Below are positions 1-9,211 of a stretch of 64,000 nt of DNA, piece by piece. The notes beneath the pieces were generated by a model that saw only the letters and a list, made by a program, of their open reading frames with translations, was not told the origin of the DNA and searched no databases. Position 1 is the first letter of the stretch. Every line of letters starts with the position of its first letter. The DNA is taken from NCBI GenBank assembly GCA_947504035.1, contig CANNGA010000005.1:1-64000 (forward strand), given 5' to 3'. A program made the position numbers and the translations under genes. Source of the DNA: an uncultured Flavobacteriaceae bacterium (lineage in GTDB: Bacteria; Bacteroidota; Bacteroidia; Flavobacteriales; Flavobacteriaceae).

Positions 1-276
1 TTTGTCTAACAAAAAACACACAAAGTATTGTAAACATTAGGGGTGTAAAAATATAAGTAGAAAATCAGCAAGCCCTATGGTAATGCTATCTTGAAAACCT
101 TGATAATTCTCTATAAAATTTTCAATATAACTAATTGATGTAGAGGTGTCTATTGTGGTTTATACTAAGGTTAAATTTACTATAAACTGGTTAATGGTTG
201 AAGCTTGTAAGTTATAGCTTGCTTTGAGTTATCTGGTTTGCATATGATCTTCTATCATATTCTATCATACACATAA
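1..276. other. Intergenic, no gene recognised
   Basis: AT-rich stretch with many stops in all frames. It lies beyond the recognisable part of the decayed IS1182-type transposase and may be more of the same remnant, but no conserved motif could be read in it. Confidence 0.4.
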
Positions 277-560
277 AGGTGGCATCAGGATCTGTCTTGC
301 TCTAACCGCTAAACCATATAAAATAAATGTTCTGATTAAATACTTGCTTTAGTTTTTCCTGAAGAATACAAATTACACAAATAAGCATAAATAATAACCT
401 TTAAAAGCATTCTAGAGTGATCTTTAGAAGTATCTCCTTCTTTATAGCTTGTTTCAAAATAGAAAGGTCTAAAGCATCTAATAGCATTTACATTACAAAT
501 GGGATGATTTCTGGAAACTAAATCATGATAACTAGCTGGTAAAAGATTTAACTGATCTTG
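277..560 (-). pseudogene. Decayed IS1182-family transposase fragment
   Basis: Conceptual translation of the minus strand with frameshifts gives pieces in the order expected for the N-terminal part of IS1182-type transposases: LLPASYHDLVSRNHPI near 495-560, YKEGDTSKDHSRMLLKV followed by IIYAYLCN near 372-446, QNIYFIWFSG near 306-335 and SKTDPDAT near 277-297. These match the family pattern of an NHPvR motif, a YKGGGTSSYHPRMLLKV-like block, then NIHFMWLSG and PDHNTINRFR. There are frame changes, a stop after the FSG block, and no C-terminal catalytic part, so it is a dead remnant. The family is recognised from memory; the decay is seen directly. Confidence 0.75.
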
Positions 561-625
561 ATCCTAAGTCTAGAAAATTACATGTTGACTCGACAATTAA
601 TTGGCTAATTATATAAAATGTAAAC

Positions 626-660
626 AAAAAAAACTATCTTTTAAGATAGCTTTTTTTTTC
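626..660 (-). terminator. Hairpin terminator after the sigma-54 regulator gene
   Basis: A short perfect stem (ACTATCTT/AAGATAGC type) is flanked by an A-run on the left and a T-run on the right, so it can act in both directions. It lies about 40 bases past the stop of the minus-strand response regulator gene. Confidence 0.75.
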
Positions 661-696
661 TAATTCTATAGAATTTAAGGTTTTAAAGTATCAGAT

Positions 697-1860
697 TTAT
701 TTACTCGCGAACAATTTCACATCCTCTTCGCTCACTTCGCTACCGCCTAAAATAATTAAGCGTTCTACAACATTTCTTAATTCTCTAATGTTTCCGGTCC
801 AATCGTAATCTTGAAGCAATTTTATAGCAGACTCTGTAAATGCTTTTGGAGTATTGCCTTGTTCTCCTGCTATCTTTTTAGAAAAATGCTGTATTAGTAA
901 AGGAATATCATCTCTTCTATCGTTTAGCGCAGGAACTTTAATAAGAATAACGGCCAGTCTATGGTACAAATCTTCTCTAAACTTACCATCGGCAATCTCT
1001 GCCTTTAAATCTTTGTTTGTTGCCGCGACAACACGAACATTAACTTTTATATCCTTATCGCTACCAACGCGTTGTATACGGCTTTCTTGCAATGCTCGCA
1101 ACACTTTAGCTTGAGCAGATAAACTCATATCTCCTATTTCATCCAAAAATATAGTACCGCCATTAGCCGCTTCAAATTTACCTGCTCTATCTTTATTGGC
1201 ACTTGTAAAAGCACCTTTTACATGACCAAACAATTCGCTTTCTATCAACTCACTAGGAATTGCAGCACAATTTACTTCTATCATTGGGCCCTTTACCCGA
1301 TCACTCTTTTGGTGTAACCAATGGGCAACTAATTCTTTACCTGTACCATTTGGACCAGTGATTAAAACCCTCGCATCAGTTGGTGCTACTTTATCTATGA
1401 TAGCCTTGATTTGGGCTATAGGCGCACTATCCCCAATCATTTCATATTTTTTACTAACCTTTTTCTTAAGAATTTTATTCTCTACGACTAGCTCTTTACG
1501 ATCTAAAGCGTTTCTAACTGTGTTTAATAAACGGTTTAAATCTGGTGGTTTAGAAATATAATCAAAAGCACCTAAACGCATCGTATTCACCGCAGTATCC
1601 AAATCGCCATGACCAGAAATCATAACCACAGGAATTTCAGGTTTTAGTTTACGTGTCGCTTCTAAAACTTCTACACCGTCCATTTTTGGCATTTTAATAT
1701 CACAAAGTACCAGGTCGTAATCGGTCTTTTTAATTTTATCCATTCCAGACAAGCCATCTTCAGCCTCTTCCACTTCATACGTATCACTTTCCTCAGAAAG
1801 AATCTTTACCAATACACGTCTTATGGCAGCTTCGTCTTCAATAATTAATAGTTTTGGCAT
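697..1860 (-). CDS. Sigma-54-dependent response regulator (NtrC-like, no HTH)
   Basis: Cytoplasmic two-component response regulator coupled to a sigma-54 activating AAA+ ATPase. Residues 1-120 are a receiver domain with acidic pocket E8/D9, phospho-acceptor D54 and K104. Residues about 140-375 are the AAA+ domain with Walker A GPNGTGKE (169-176), Walker B TIFLDE (236-241) and the sigma-54 contact loop reading GAFTSA (216-221) instead of the usual GAFTGA. The protein ends at 387 residues right after the AAA+ lid, so the C-terminal Fis-type DNA-binding helix-turn-helix found in NtrC and AtoC is absent. The partner histidine kinase is not in the window. Family assignment is secure; activation of sigma-54 from solution without DNA binding is an inference. 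Confidence 0.93.
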   Translation of the reverse strand: MPKLLIIEDEAAIRRVLVKILSEESDTYEVEEAEDGLSGMDKIKKTDYDLVLCDIKMPKMDGVEVLEATRKLKPEIPVVMISGHGDLDTAVNTMRLGAFDYISKPPDLNRLLNTVRNALDRKELVVENKILKKKVSKKYEMIGDSAPIAQIKAIIDKVAPTDARVLITGPNGTGKELVAHWLHQKSDRVKGPMIEVNCAAIPSELIESELFGHVKGAFTSANKDRAGKFEAANGGTIFLDEIGDMSLSAQAKVLRALQESRIQRVGSDKDIKVNVRVVAATNKDLKAEIADGKFREDLYHRLAVILIKVPALNDRRDDIPLLIQHFSKKIAGEQGNTPKAFTESAIKLLQDYDWTGNIRELRNVVERLIILGGSEVSEEDVKLFASK

Positions 1861-1869
1861 ATGTTTCTA

Positions 1870-2745
1870 TTATATTTTAAATTTTATTCCTGTTCTTAAA
1901 TAGAACGAATTAACATCATCTAATTTAAAAACTTCATCTCTATTTCGATCTCTTAATACATTATTTAGTCGAAATGTATATCCTGAATACAAATACCCTA
2001 CCAAATGCTTAGAAAATAAATACTCGTATCCTAAACCGCCTACGATTACAGATAAAGAAATCTCGTCTGCAACCTGTCCGTTTACATTAATAGGCTCTTG
2101 TATATTTGCAAGATAACCATCTAATCCTACAAAAGATTGAATACTGTTTTTACTATTAATAGTATACTTTAAATTAGACTTTGGTACTCCTGCATTATAA
2201 CTCCAAGTATCATTTAGCTTCCTAAAATAACTTATAAAAGGCAAAGGAAAAGGAATACCTGTTGTAGAATTAAACGTTAACCCTAAAATAAGCCTAAAAG
2301 GATGTTTTATATCTGTAGCTTTAGTTTTGTCTCGTATGGCAAAGATACCACCATTTAAAAAAACATCATCAGATGCAATACTTCGGGTTAATGTAGACGC
2401 TATTCTTGGATTGAATTTAAAGCCTGCACGCCATTTTTTATTCCATTTAAAGGTATAAGCTATATTTAAATCTACCACATAAATCTCATCCAATTGATTG
2501 GTATCAAAAGGATAATCTTTTTCTAAATCTAAAAGAATATTGTTGAACTCTGCACCTAAAACTAAATAGGTACTCTCTTTTAATTTAAAAGGAAAATTAA
2601 TAAGGCCTCTTAAGCGCGTATACCTATCTTCAGACTCACTTTGCGGAATAAAAGAATACTCTAATCGCGCTAAATCTGTAAGCTGTGCATGACCTAATAC
2701 ACTCATAAAAAGCATTAAAAATAAGATCTTAATTGTAAATTTCAT
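1870..2745 (-). CDS. Outer-membrane beta-barrel-like protein (DUF6268-like)
   Basis: 291-residue exported protein. An N-terminal signal peptide of about 20 residues (MKFTIKILFLMLFMSVLGHA, cleavage near HAQ) is followed by alternating hydrophobic/polar strands rich in Tyr, Phe and Asn, ending in FYLRTGIKFKI, as expected of a small barrel. Features such as the RLEYSF start and GLGYEYLFSKHLVGYLYSGYTF block resemble the flavobacterial DUF6268 group. It starts 9 bases upstream of the response regulator gene on the same strand, so the two may be co-transcribed. The function is unknown; a link to envelope sensing with the adjacent regulator is inference only. Confidence 0.7.
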   Translation of the reverse strand: MKFTIKILFLMLFMSVLGHAQLTDLARLEYSFIPQSESEDRYTRLRGLINFPFKLKESTYLVLGAEFNNILLDLEKDYPFDTNQLDEIYVVDLNIAYTFKWNKKWRAGFKFNPRIASTLTRSIASDDVFLNGGIFAIRDKTKATDIKHPFRLILGLTFNSTTGIPFPLPFISYFRKLNDTWSYNAGVPKSNLKYTINSKNSIQSFVGLDGYLANIQEPINVNGQVADEISLSVIVGGLGYEYLFSKHLVGYLYSGYTFRLNNVLRDRNRDEVFKLDDVNSFYLRTGIKFKI

Positions 2746-2760
2746 TATATGTTATTGTAT

Positions 2761-3693
2761 TTATTCCTTTGTTTGGGAAATAATATGAATGTCTCTTTGA
2801 GGGAATGGTATACTTACACCATGTGCTCTAAATAATTTATCAATACTAAACCTAATGGCACTCTTAGGTAGCGCTGCTTGAAAACTATCATTTAATGTAA
2901 ACACTAATTTGAAATCTAAAGCACTGTCTCCAAAATTTGTAAACAGAACAATAGGTTCTGGATAGTCTAAAACCTGTTCATTTTTAGTTGCAGCTTCTAA
3001 CAGTAATTTTTTTACTAGCTCTACGTCACTGCCATAAGCTACTCCTACTGTTATGTGTTCTCTTGTTATTTTTCCATTTTGAGTCCAATTGTAAAGGCTA
3101 TTTGTTAAATATAAATGATTAGGGATCACCAACACTTTATTATCGATGGTTACCGCTCTTGTCGTTCTTAATTTAATCTCTTCTACCTTACCTACTTTGC
3201 CTTCTAATTCTATAACATCGCCTACATGTACCGATTGGTCTATTAAAATAAATACACCCGATATAATATCTTGAAATAGCGTTTGTAATGCCAAACCAAT
3301 ACCGATCAATAACGCTGCTGATGCTGCAAACACAGCGGTTACATCAAACCCTATGGAATCAAACACAACAAGCATTACTATCATGTAAATAATCCATCTC
3401 GCAAAAGAAAACACGGTATTAAACTTTACTTTATCGTCTTTTGGCATTTTACGAGTCACCAGCTTTTTAACCCACCTCAAAAAATAACTCGTCGTAAATA
3501 AAACTAAAACCACAAGTAATACATACTTTACTTTTAGCATGATATGGTGTGCGTCTTCTCCAGAACCTACCGAGAAGTCAAACAACTTAAATTCTAAGAT
3601 ATCTATAAAACTTTGCCATGCAGAACTTTCTGTTATGGCATCGCTAACATTATCAACTTCTTGTCCTATTTTTTCTGTAACATTATCTTGCAT
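2761..3693 (-). CDS. Mechanosensitive ion channel, MscS family
   Basis: 310-residue small-conductance mechanosensitive channel that opens under membrane tension to release solutes. Hydrophobic segments lie at about residues 50-72, 88-106 and 112-140; the last is Ala/Gly rich and leads into GLALQTLFQDIISGVFILID, the pore-lining TM3 and its continuation typical of MscS. A beta domain with the EGKVGKVEEIKLRTT pattern and the VIPNHLYLTNSLYNW segment (equivalent to the family PN motif) follows, then the alpha/beta C-terminal domain. It lies 15 bases upstream of the barrel gene and directly follows the ABC permease gene with one base between, so it is probably in one operon. Confidence 0.93.
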   Translation of the reverse strand: MQDNVTEKIGQEVDNVSDAITESSAWQSFIDILEFKLFDFSVGSGEDAHHIMLKVKYVLLVVLVLFTTSYFLRWVKKLVTRKMPKDDKVKFNTVFSFARWIIYMIVMLVVFDSIGFDVTAVFAASAALLIGIGLALQTLFQDIISGVFILIDQSVHVGDVIELEGKVGKVEEIKLRTTRAVTIDNKVLVIPNHLYLTNSLYNWTQNGKITREHITVGVAYGSDVELVKKLLLEAATKNEQVLDYPEPIVLFTNFGDSALDFKLVFTLNDSFQAALPKSAIRFSIDKLFRAHGVSIPFPQRDIHIISQTKE

Positions 3694-3694
3694 A

Positions 3695-5008
3695 TTAATA
3701 TTTCAACCACTTTATAAGTTCTTTATAGGTTGGTTTTTTACCATACATTAAAATACCAACACGGTAAATTTTAGAGGCAAACCAAACAGTAAATACAAAC
3801 GTTCCTACTAAAATAACAAAAGCCAGTAACTGCTGCCACAATGGGACTCCAAAAGGAATGCGCATAAGCATTACAACAGGCGATGTTAAAGGTATAAAAG
3901 AAAATATGGTAGATATAGTACCATGCGGTTCTTCTATAACCGTAAAAAATCCGATATAGACAGCTAAAATTAGCGGCATAATTATAGGTAACATAAATTG
4001 TTGCGTATCGGTTTCATTATCTACAGCAGCTCCTATTGCTGCATACAAGGAACTGTATAGAAAATATCCACCTATAAAAAAACATATAAATGCAATTATT
4101 AAATTGGTGAGCGGTAAACTAAAAAAGCCTTGTAATACGTCTTGAATTTCGGTAGAAAAGCCTTGTCCTTGTAAAGCTTGATGCATTACTGCGTGTTGTG
4201 GCGTTTGCAAAGCACTTATATCTATACCTAGAATTACTGATGCTACAAGCCCTAAAAGCCCCCCTAAACATATCCAAATTGCAAATTGAGTAATTCCAGC
4301 CAAAGATGTTCCTATTATTTTCCCTAACATGAGTTGTACAGGCTTTACAGACGCTATAATAACCTCAATAATACGGCTTGTTTTCTCTTCTATAACGCTG
4401 CGCATAATCATATTGCCATAAATAATAATGAACATGAATAATAGATATCCTGCTGCACCACCAAAAATAAGTTTAACAAATCCATCGGACTTAGAAGCCG
4501 TCTTCCCTTCAAAATTCTCTTGATATATAGAAACGTTTACTTTTGAAGCCTCGATTTGTTCTAAATCAAGACCAATAGTTTCATAATTCATTTTAGTTAG
4601 GCGTTTTTCTAATCTACGCTCTAATCTGGATAGCACAGACGATGCTGGCGAAGCATCGGAATAAAACGTTATCCCTTTTGATAACGCATTAATATCTGTA
4701 TTATTTTCAATGTGGAGCAATCCAAATCCAGAAGATGCCGTCACTAAGCCCTTCGCTTCTTCTAAAGAGAGTCCAGACAAGTGGTTATAAGTTAATGTGG
4801 GCGTGTCTTTAAAAATCGGTTTAAGTAGTCCCGACTCGTCTAAAATAGAAATAACACGCACTTTGTCATTATTAACTTGCGATAAATAAGCCACAAGACT
4901 CATAAGTCCTATTACAATAACAGGGCTTAAAACAGTCATTATAATAAATGCCTTATTTCTTACTTTAGAAATATACTCACGTTTTATGATAAGCGGTAAA
5001 TGATTCAT
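3695..5008 (-). CDS. ABC-2 type exporter permease (NatB/YhaP-like)
   Basis: 437-residue membrane subunit of an ABC exporter. One membrane segment lies at residues about 20-42, followed by a long extracytoplasmic region (about 45-180) and then a bundle of five or six membrane segments. The cytoplasmic signature region MRSVIEEKTSRIIEVIIASVKP with QLMLGKIIG is characteristic of the ABC-2 family related to NatB. The ATPase gene ends 3 bases upstream, so the two form a transporter. The substrate is not evident; NatAB was described as a sodium exporter, but homologues have other or unknown cargo. Confidence 0.9.
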   Translation of the reverse strand: MNHLPLIIKREYISKVRNKAFIIMTVLSPVIVIGLMSLVAYLSQVNNDKVRVISILDESGLLKPIFKDTPTLTYNHLSGLSLEEAKGLVTASSGFGLLHIENNTDINALSKGITFYSDASPASSVLSRLERRLEKRLTKMNYETIGLDLEQIEASKVNVSIYQENFEGKTASKSDGFVKLIFGGAAGYLLFMFIIIYGNMIMRSVIEEKTSRIIEVIIASVKPVQLMLGKIIGTSLAGITQFAIWICLGGLLGLVASVILGIDISALQTPQHAVMHQALQGQGFSTEIQDVLQGFFSLPLTNLIIAFICFFIGGYFLYSSLYAAIGAAVDNETDTQQFMLPIIMPLILAVYIGFFTVIEEPHGTISTIFSFIPLTSPVVMLMRIPFGVPLWQQLLAFVILVGTFVFTVWFASKIYRVGILMYGKKPTYKELIKWLKY

Positions 5009-5011
5009 ATT

Positions 5012-5944
5012 TTAGGCCTTTGTTTCTGTTACTTTTTGAATAAAAATATCATTAACACTAGGGATTAACTCTACAAAGTGAGAAACTTGCCCTTTAGTGG
5101 TTAAATAGTTTAATAAATCATTTGGGCTTCCACCTTCAGTAAGCGTTATATCGAGTTGAAGGTCATCGTTTAAACTTTTAAAGTCTGTTGGTTTGGTATT
5201 AAATTTAGTGGCTATTTCTGTTTCTAGCGCTTCAGCATTACTGGTATGGATCCCTATTTGATAGGTGTTTGATTTATAGGCCCGTTTCACCTCTAAAAGT
5301 TTTCCATCTAAAATTTTATGAGATTTATGTATTAAAGCAATATCGTCACATAAAGCTTCTACAGACTCCATACGGTGCGTCGAAAATATAACGGTAGCTC
5401 CATTCGCTCTTAGTCTTAAAATTTCATCTTTAATAAGATTAGCGTTTATAGGGTCGAAACCAGAAAAAGGCTCATCAAAAATAAGGAGTTTAGGCTCGTG
5501 TAATACCGTAACTATAAATTGTATTTTTTGTGCCATACCTTTAGATAATTCGTGTATCTTTTTATGCCACCAATCCCCTATTTCTAAACGCTCAAACCAA
5601 TAGTTTAAACGTGCTTTGGCTACAGATTTGCTCAGCCCCTTTAATTGTGCTAAATACAAGGCTTGTTCACCTACTTTCATAGATTTATACAAGCCGCGTT
5701 CTTCCGGTAAATAGCCTATATCTTTGACATGCGATGACTGTAAAGGACTACCATCTAAAAAAACATGTCCAGAATCTGGAAGTGTAATTTGATTGATAAT
5801 TCTTATAAGTGTCGTTTTTCCTGCTCCATTAGGACCTAAAAGTCCATAAATACTTCCCTTAGGAACGGCTATAGACACTTCATTTAATGCTGTAAAATTT
5901 CCAAATTTTTTACTAACATTGGTTACTTCTAATAGATTATGCAT
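5012..5944 (-). CDS. ABC transporter ATP-binding protein (NatA-like)
   Basis: 310-residue nucleotide-binding subunit that powers the adjacent ABC-2 permease. Walker A GPNGAGKTT is at residues about 38-46, the Q-loop is near LPEERGLYKS, the ABC signature reads LSKGMAQK rather than LSGGQ-type, Walker B is LLIFDEP and the H-loop is FSTHRME. A C-terminal extension of roughly 90 residues after the ATPase core is usual for this exporter subgroup. First gene of the same-strand run that continues with the permease, MscS, barrel protein and response regulator. Confidence 0.92.
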   Translation of the reverse strand: MHNLLEVTNVSKKFGNFTALNEVSIAVPKGSIYGLLGPNGAGKTTLIRIINQITLPDSGHVFLDGSPLQSSHVKDIGYLPEERGLYKSMKVGEQALYLAQLKGLSKSVAKARLNYWFERLEIGDWWHKKIHELSKGMAQKIQFIVTVLHEPKLLIFDEPFSGFDPINANLIKDEILRLRANGATVIFSTHRMESVEALCDDIALIHKSHKILDGKLLEVKRAYKSNTYQIGIHTSNAEALETEIATKFNTKPTDFKSLNDDLQLDITLTEGGSPNDLLNYLTTKGQVSHFVELIPSVNDIFIQKVTETKA

Positions 5945-6377
5945 TCAGAATTTTGAATTGATAAATAGCAGTAAATATATTAAATGTTGATGAGTCTTAA
6001 GACAAGGCTAAGCCTAAAAGATGCATGAATTTTAAAAAAAATTAAAGTGTCATGAAAGGTTCTGTTTTTTAATACGACTTATATAAAAAAGCTGTGAAAA
6101 ACAAAACCCACCCTTAACGCAAATTAAGGATGGGAAAAAAATTGCTATGAAAAAGAAAAATTATCGCTAACGTCGTTAACGATAATCAAATATAGTTTTT
6201 TTTTCTTAACAAATAGCAAAACTATGAAAATAAGTTGCTATTTATGTTAAAAAGAAGCGTTTTAGTCTGTTCTTTATGTGTGTTTTTGAGTTAAAATACA
6301 TTACAAACAACTGATTAATAGCATAATAAGAATAGGCCGTCTAAAAATATTTAGACGGCTTAGATGTTTACGTGTAC
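5945..6377. other. Gene-free region with three inverted repeats
   Basis: No coding frame is supported. It holds three dyad symmetries: 6107-6134 (stem CCCACCCTTAA, one mismatch), 6160-6186 (palindrome ATTATCGcTAACG/CGTTAaCGATAAT) and 6336-6359 (stem GCCGTCTA). The first is followed on the minus strand by a T-rich tract and could be a minus-strand terminator. The second has no terminator character and could be an operator upstream of the ABC transporter genes. Confidence 0.5.
6107..6134 (-). terminator. Hairpin, possible minus-strand terminator
   Basis: Arms CCCACCCTTAA and TTAAGGATGGG pair with one mismatch around a six-base loop; on the minus strand the hairpin is followed by a T-rich stretch. 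It would stop transcription coming from the decayed transposase region toward the ABC genes. Confidence 0.45.
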
Positions 6378-6718
6378 TCTTAGCTTCTCTAATTTGATTA
6401 TTTTTAATTTCGATAGCCTCCGATTCTGATATTTTAAAAAGCTTGTAATTCTGGTTTTTGCATACGATACAGATTGGTAACCTTTACAGCTTTAGAAAAA
6501 CATTTCTTAGCAATCATCTTCATAGAATTAGCCAGTATAGAGTGATTTTTTTACGTTATCTCTAAGTAAATTGGGCTTTTTAAGCCGTTGTTCCACCTTA
6601 GTTCCTGCAATATAGCTATAATCCCTCCTTTCTTCCCTTTCGTTTTTTTAGTAGTGATAATACTGTAGAATTCTCCTCTAAAAAGAACTGTCTCATTGAC
6701 AGATAAGTGCTTAGTCAT
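6378..6718 (-). pseudogene. Decayed ISL3-family (ISAon1-like) transposase fragment
   Basis: Minus-strand translation gives MTKHLSVNET, then FRGEFYSIITTKKTKGKKGG, then after a stop LANSMKMIAKKCFSKAVKVT and, after a frameshift, EAIEIKNNQIREAK. ISAon1-type ISL3 transposases carry the same series: KHLSLDET, ELYTIVTNKAAKGKKG, DMAxxMxxIxKKCFPxAxxVTDRFHVQK and EAIxxENxxI. Internal stops, an internal deletion and missing ends make it inactive. The family is recognised from memory; the order and frame damage are read directly. Confidence 0.82.
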
Positions 6719-6808
6719 ATTCTGGATCATAACTAAAAGTTGTGTCTATAAGTCTTAAAGATTACAGGTCTACTCTTATTTTAATTTACTAATTATCGAA
6801 ATATTAAA

Positions 6809-6842
6809 CAAAAAAAGACTGCCTATTCAGACAGTCTTTTTA
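6809..6842 (-). terminator. rpsA terminator
   Basis: Stem AAAAGACTG pairing with CAGTCTTTT around a short loop, with A- and T-runs on the two sides. It sits about 28 bases past the rpsA stop on the minus strand. Confidence 0.85.
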
Positions 6843-6869
6843 AAAATTTTAGATTTTAAAAACTAAGAT

Positions 6870-8705
6870 TTAGCTTTTACCGTCCATTTTATCTTTAAGC
6901 GCTTGTAAAGCATCATTAGCATCACCTAAAGTTGGTTTTGCTTCTGCAGCAGCACTAGCCGCTTTCTTAGCAGCTGCTTTTACGTTTGCAGCTTCTTCAG
7001 CTTTATGAATTGCAGCGTGAGACGCTACAACGCGTTTAAACTCTTTGTTAAATTCAATAATCTTGAATTCAGCAGTTTCACCTTTCTTCAGTTTGCTACC
7101 ATCTTCTTTCTCTAAGTGACGTGCAGGTACAAAAGCAACGATATCTTCGTTAAACTTAATTGTAGCACCTTTATCAACGATTTCAGAGATTTCAGCTTCG
7201 TGAGATGTGTTTAAAGCAAATTCAGTTTCGTATTTATCCCAAGGGTTATCTGTAGTTTGTTTGTGCCCTAAACTTAATTTACGACCTTCTACATCTAACT
7301 CAAGAACGATAACATCTAACTTATCACCTACAGCACAAAACTCAGATGGATGCTTGATTTTCTTAGTCCAAGATAAATCAGAGATGTAAATTAAACCATC
7401 AATACCTTCTTCTAATTCAACAAATACACCAAAGTTAGTAAAGTTACGTACAACACCGTTATGCTTAGAACCTAATGGGTATTTAGTTGTAATATCTGTC
7501 CATGGATCTGGCGTTAATTGCTTGATACCAAGAGACATTTTACGATCTTCTCTATCTAAAGTTAAGATAACAGCTTCTACTTCGTCTCCTACAGATACGA
7601 AATCTTGTGCAGAACGTAAGTGTGTAGACCAAGACATTTCAGAAACGTGGATAAGACCTTCAACACCATCAGCTACTTCGATAAATGCACCGTAATCTGC
7701 GATGACAACAACTTTACCTTTAACTTTATCTCCAACTTTAACCTCTTCACCTAAAGCTTCCCATGGGTGTTTGCTTAATTGTTTAAGACCTAATTGAATT
7801 CTTGACTTATCTTCATCAAAATCAAGGATTACAACGTTAAGTTTTTGATCTAATTCAACGATTTCATTTGGATGGTTAATTCTAGACCAAGATAAATCTG
7901 TAATATGTACTAAGCCATCTACACCACCTAAATCTATAAAGACACCGTAAGACGTAATGTTTTTAACAACACCTTCTAATACTTGTCCTTTTTCTAATTG
8001 ACCAATGATTTCTTTCTTTTGTTCCTCAATATCAGCCTCAATAAGTGCTTTGTGAGATACAACAACATTTTTAAATTCGTGGTTGATTTTAACAACTTTG
8101 AATTCCATTGTTTTATTAACGTACTGGTCGTAATCTCTAATTGGCTTCACATCAATTTGAGAACCTGGTAAGAAAGCTTCGATACCGAATACATCTACAA
8201 TCATACCACCTTTAGTTCTACACTTCACAAAACCATTGACGATCTCTCCAGTCTCATGTGCTTTATTTACACGATCCCATGCCTTAATAACACGCGCTTT
8301 TCTGTGAGATAATACCAATTGACCTGTAGCGTCTTCACGTACATCAATTAATACTTCTACTTTATCGCCTACTGATAAGTTAGGGTTGTAACGAAACTCG
8401 TTTAATGAAATCACACCTTCAGACTTTGCGTTGATGTCGATAATGGCATCTCTGTCTGTAATGTGAATCACTTTACCTTCAACAACCTCGTCGTCTAAAG
8501 TATCTACAAAGTTTTCTGCTACTAATTTTTCAAACTCTTGAAGTTGTTTATCGTCTACCTCGTCAATACCTTCTTGGTAATTGTGCCAGTTAAACTCTTT
8601 TAAAAACTTTTCAGGATTTGCTTGTGCTTCAGATACTACTGAAGCCTCTTGTTTTGGAGCTTCTACCGCTACTTGGTTTTCAGCTTGTTTTTCGTTTTCA
8701 GCCAT
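6870..8705 (-). CDS. rpsA: 30S ribosomal protein S1
   Basis: 611-residue ribosomal protein that binds mRNA and helps load it on the 30S subunit. After an acidic N-terminal extension there are six S1-type OB-fold repeats, starting at roughly residues 73, 150, 240, 325, 412 and 497. Repeats 3-5 are the most canonical, with GVFIDLGGVDGLVHITDLSW-type sequences; the last is more divergent. The C-terminus is Ala/Lys-rich and ends KDKMDGKS. The layout and length fit Bacteroidota S1. Monocistronic: terminator just downstream and a 500-base untranslated gap upstream. Confidence 0.97.
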   Translation of the reverse strand: MAENEKQAENQVAVEAPKQEASVVSEAQANPEKFLKEFNWHNYQEGIDEVDDKQLQEFEKLVAENFVDTLDDEVVEGKVIHITDRDAIIDINAKSEGVISLNEFRYNPNLSVGDKVEVLIDVREDATGQLVLSHRKARVIKAWDRVNKAHETGEIVNGFVKCRTKGGMIVDVFGIEAFLPGSQIDVKPIRDYDQYVNKTMEFKVVKINHEFKNVVVSHKALIEADIEEQKKEIIGQLEKGQVLEGVVKNITSYGVFIDLGGVDGLVHITDLSWSRINHPNEIVELDQKLNVVILDFDEDKSRIQLGLKQLSKHPWEALGEEVKVGDKVKGKVVVIADYGAFIEVADGVEGLIHVSEMSWSTHLRSAQDFVSVGDEVEAVILTLDREDRKMSLGIKQLTPDPWTDITTKYPLGSKHNGVVRNFTNFGVFVELEEGIDGLIYISDLSWTKKIKHPSEFCAVGDKLDVIVLELDVEGRKLSLGHKQTTDNPWDKYETEFALNTSHEAEISEIVDKGATIKFNEDIVAFVPARHLEKEDGSKLKKGETAEFKIIEFNKEFKRVVASHAAIHKAEEAANVKAAAKKAASAAAEAKPTLGDANDALQALKDKMDGKS

Positions 8706-9211
8706 TTGCTGATGAATATATTTGTATTCTGTATATTTTAAAAAGTTAAACGCCTAATACACAGAAGTGTTATAACATATGTTTGTTGATCCCCTTTTCA
8801 TCTTTTTAATAAGGCGCTAAAAAGGAGTGCAAAAATACATATTTTCAAGTAATTAGCCTAATTATGGTATTTATTTTTGGCTGTTGTTAAAACTTTATGG
8901 CAATACCTCATATTTTAGGGAGTGTTATACCATTTAAAAACAACTTGAGTTTAATTTACGAGCTTTATAAGCTTAAAATTAGCAAAGCCTTTATATAAGT
9001 TTTCTTTCGCATGTCATTAGTCTTCATAAACTTAGAATTTATAGGTCTTAAAAAAGAGTTTCTATTTAAAAGTAATAAGGTAAATACAGGTTTATGATCC
9101 TAGTGGTATGCGAAAAAAATAAAGTTATATATTAAAAAACTGCATTGAAAATTCAATTTCTAATTCAGAAATTTTACTATATTGTAATCATTAAATTTTA
9201 AAATCAAAAAA
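8706..9211. other. Intergenic region between divergent rpsA and LysM genes
   Basis: No coding frame is supported. It must contain the promoters of both genes; a TATTTTTG box on the minus strand at 8830-8837 fits the Bacteroidota -7 consensus for rpsA, giving a 5' leader of more than 100 bases. No ribosomal-protein leader structure was recognised with confidence. Confidence 0.5.
8830..8837 (-). promoter_or_regulatory. Candidate -7 box for rpsA
   Basis: TATTTTTG on the minus strand matches TAnnTTTG exactly. A clear -33 TTTG at the proper spacing was not seen, so this is tentative. Confidence 0.4.
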
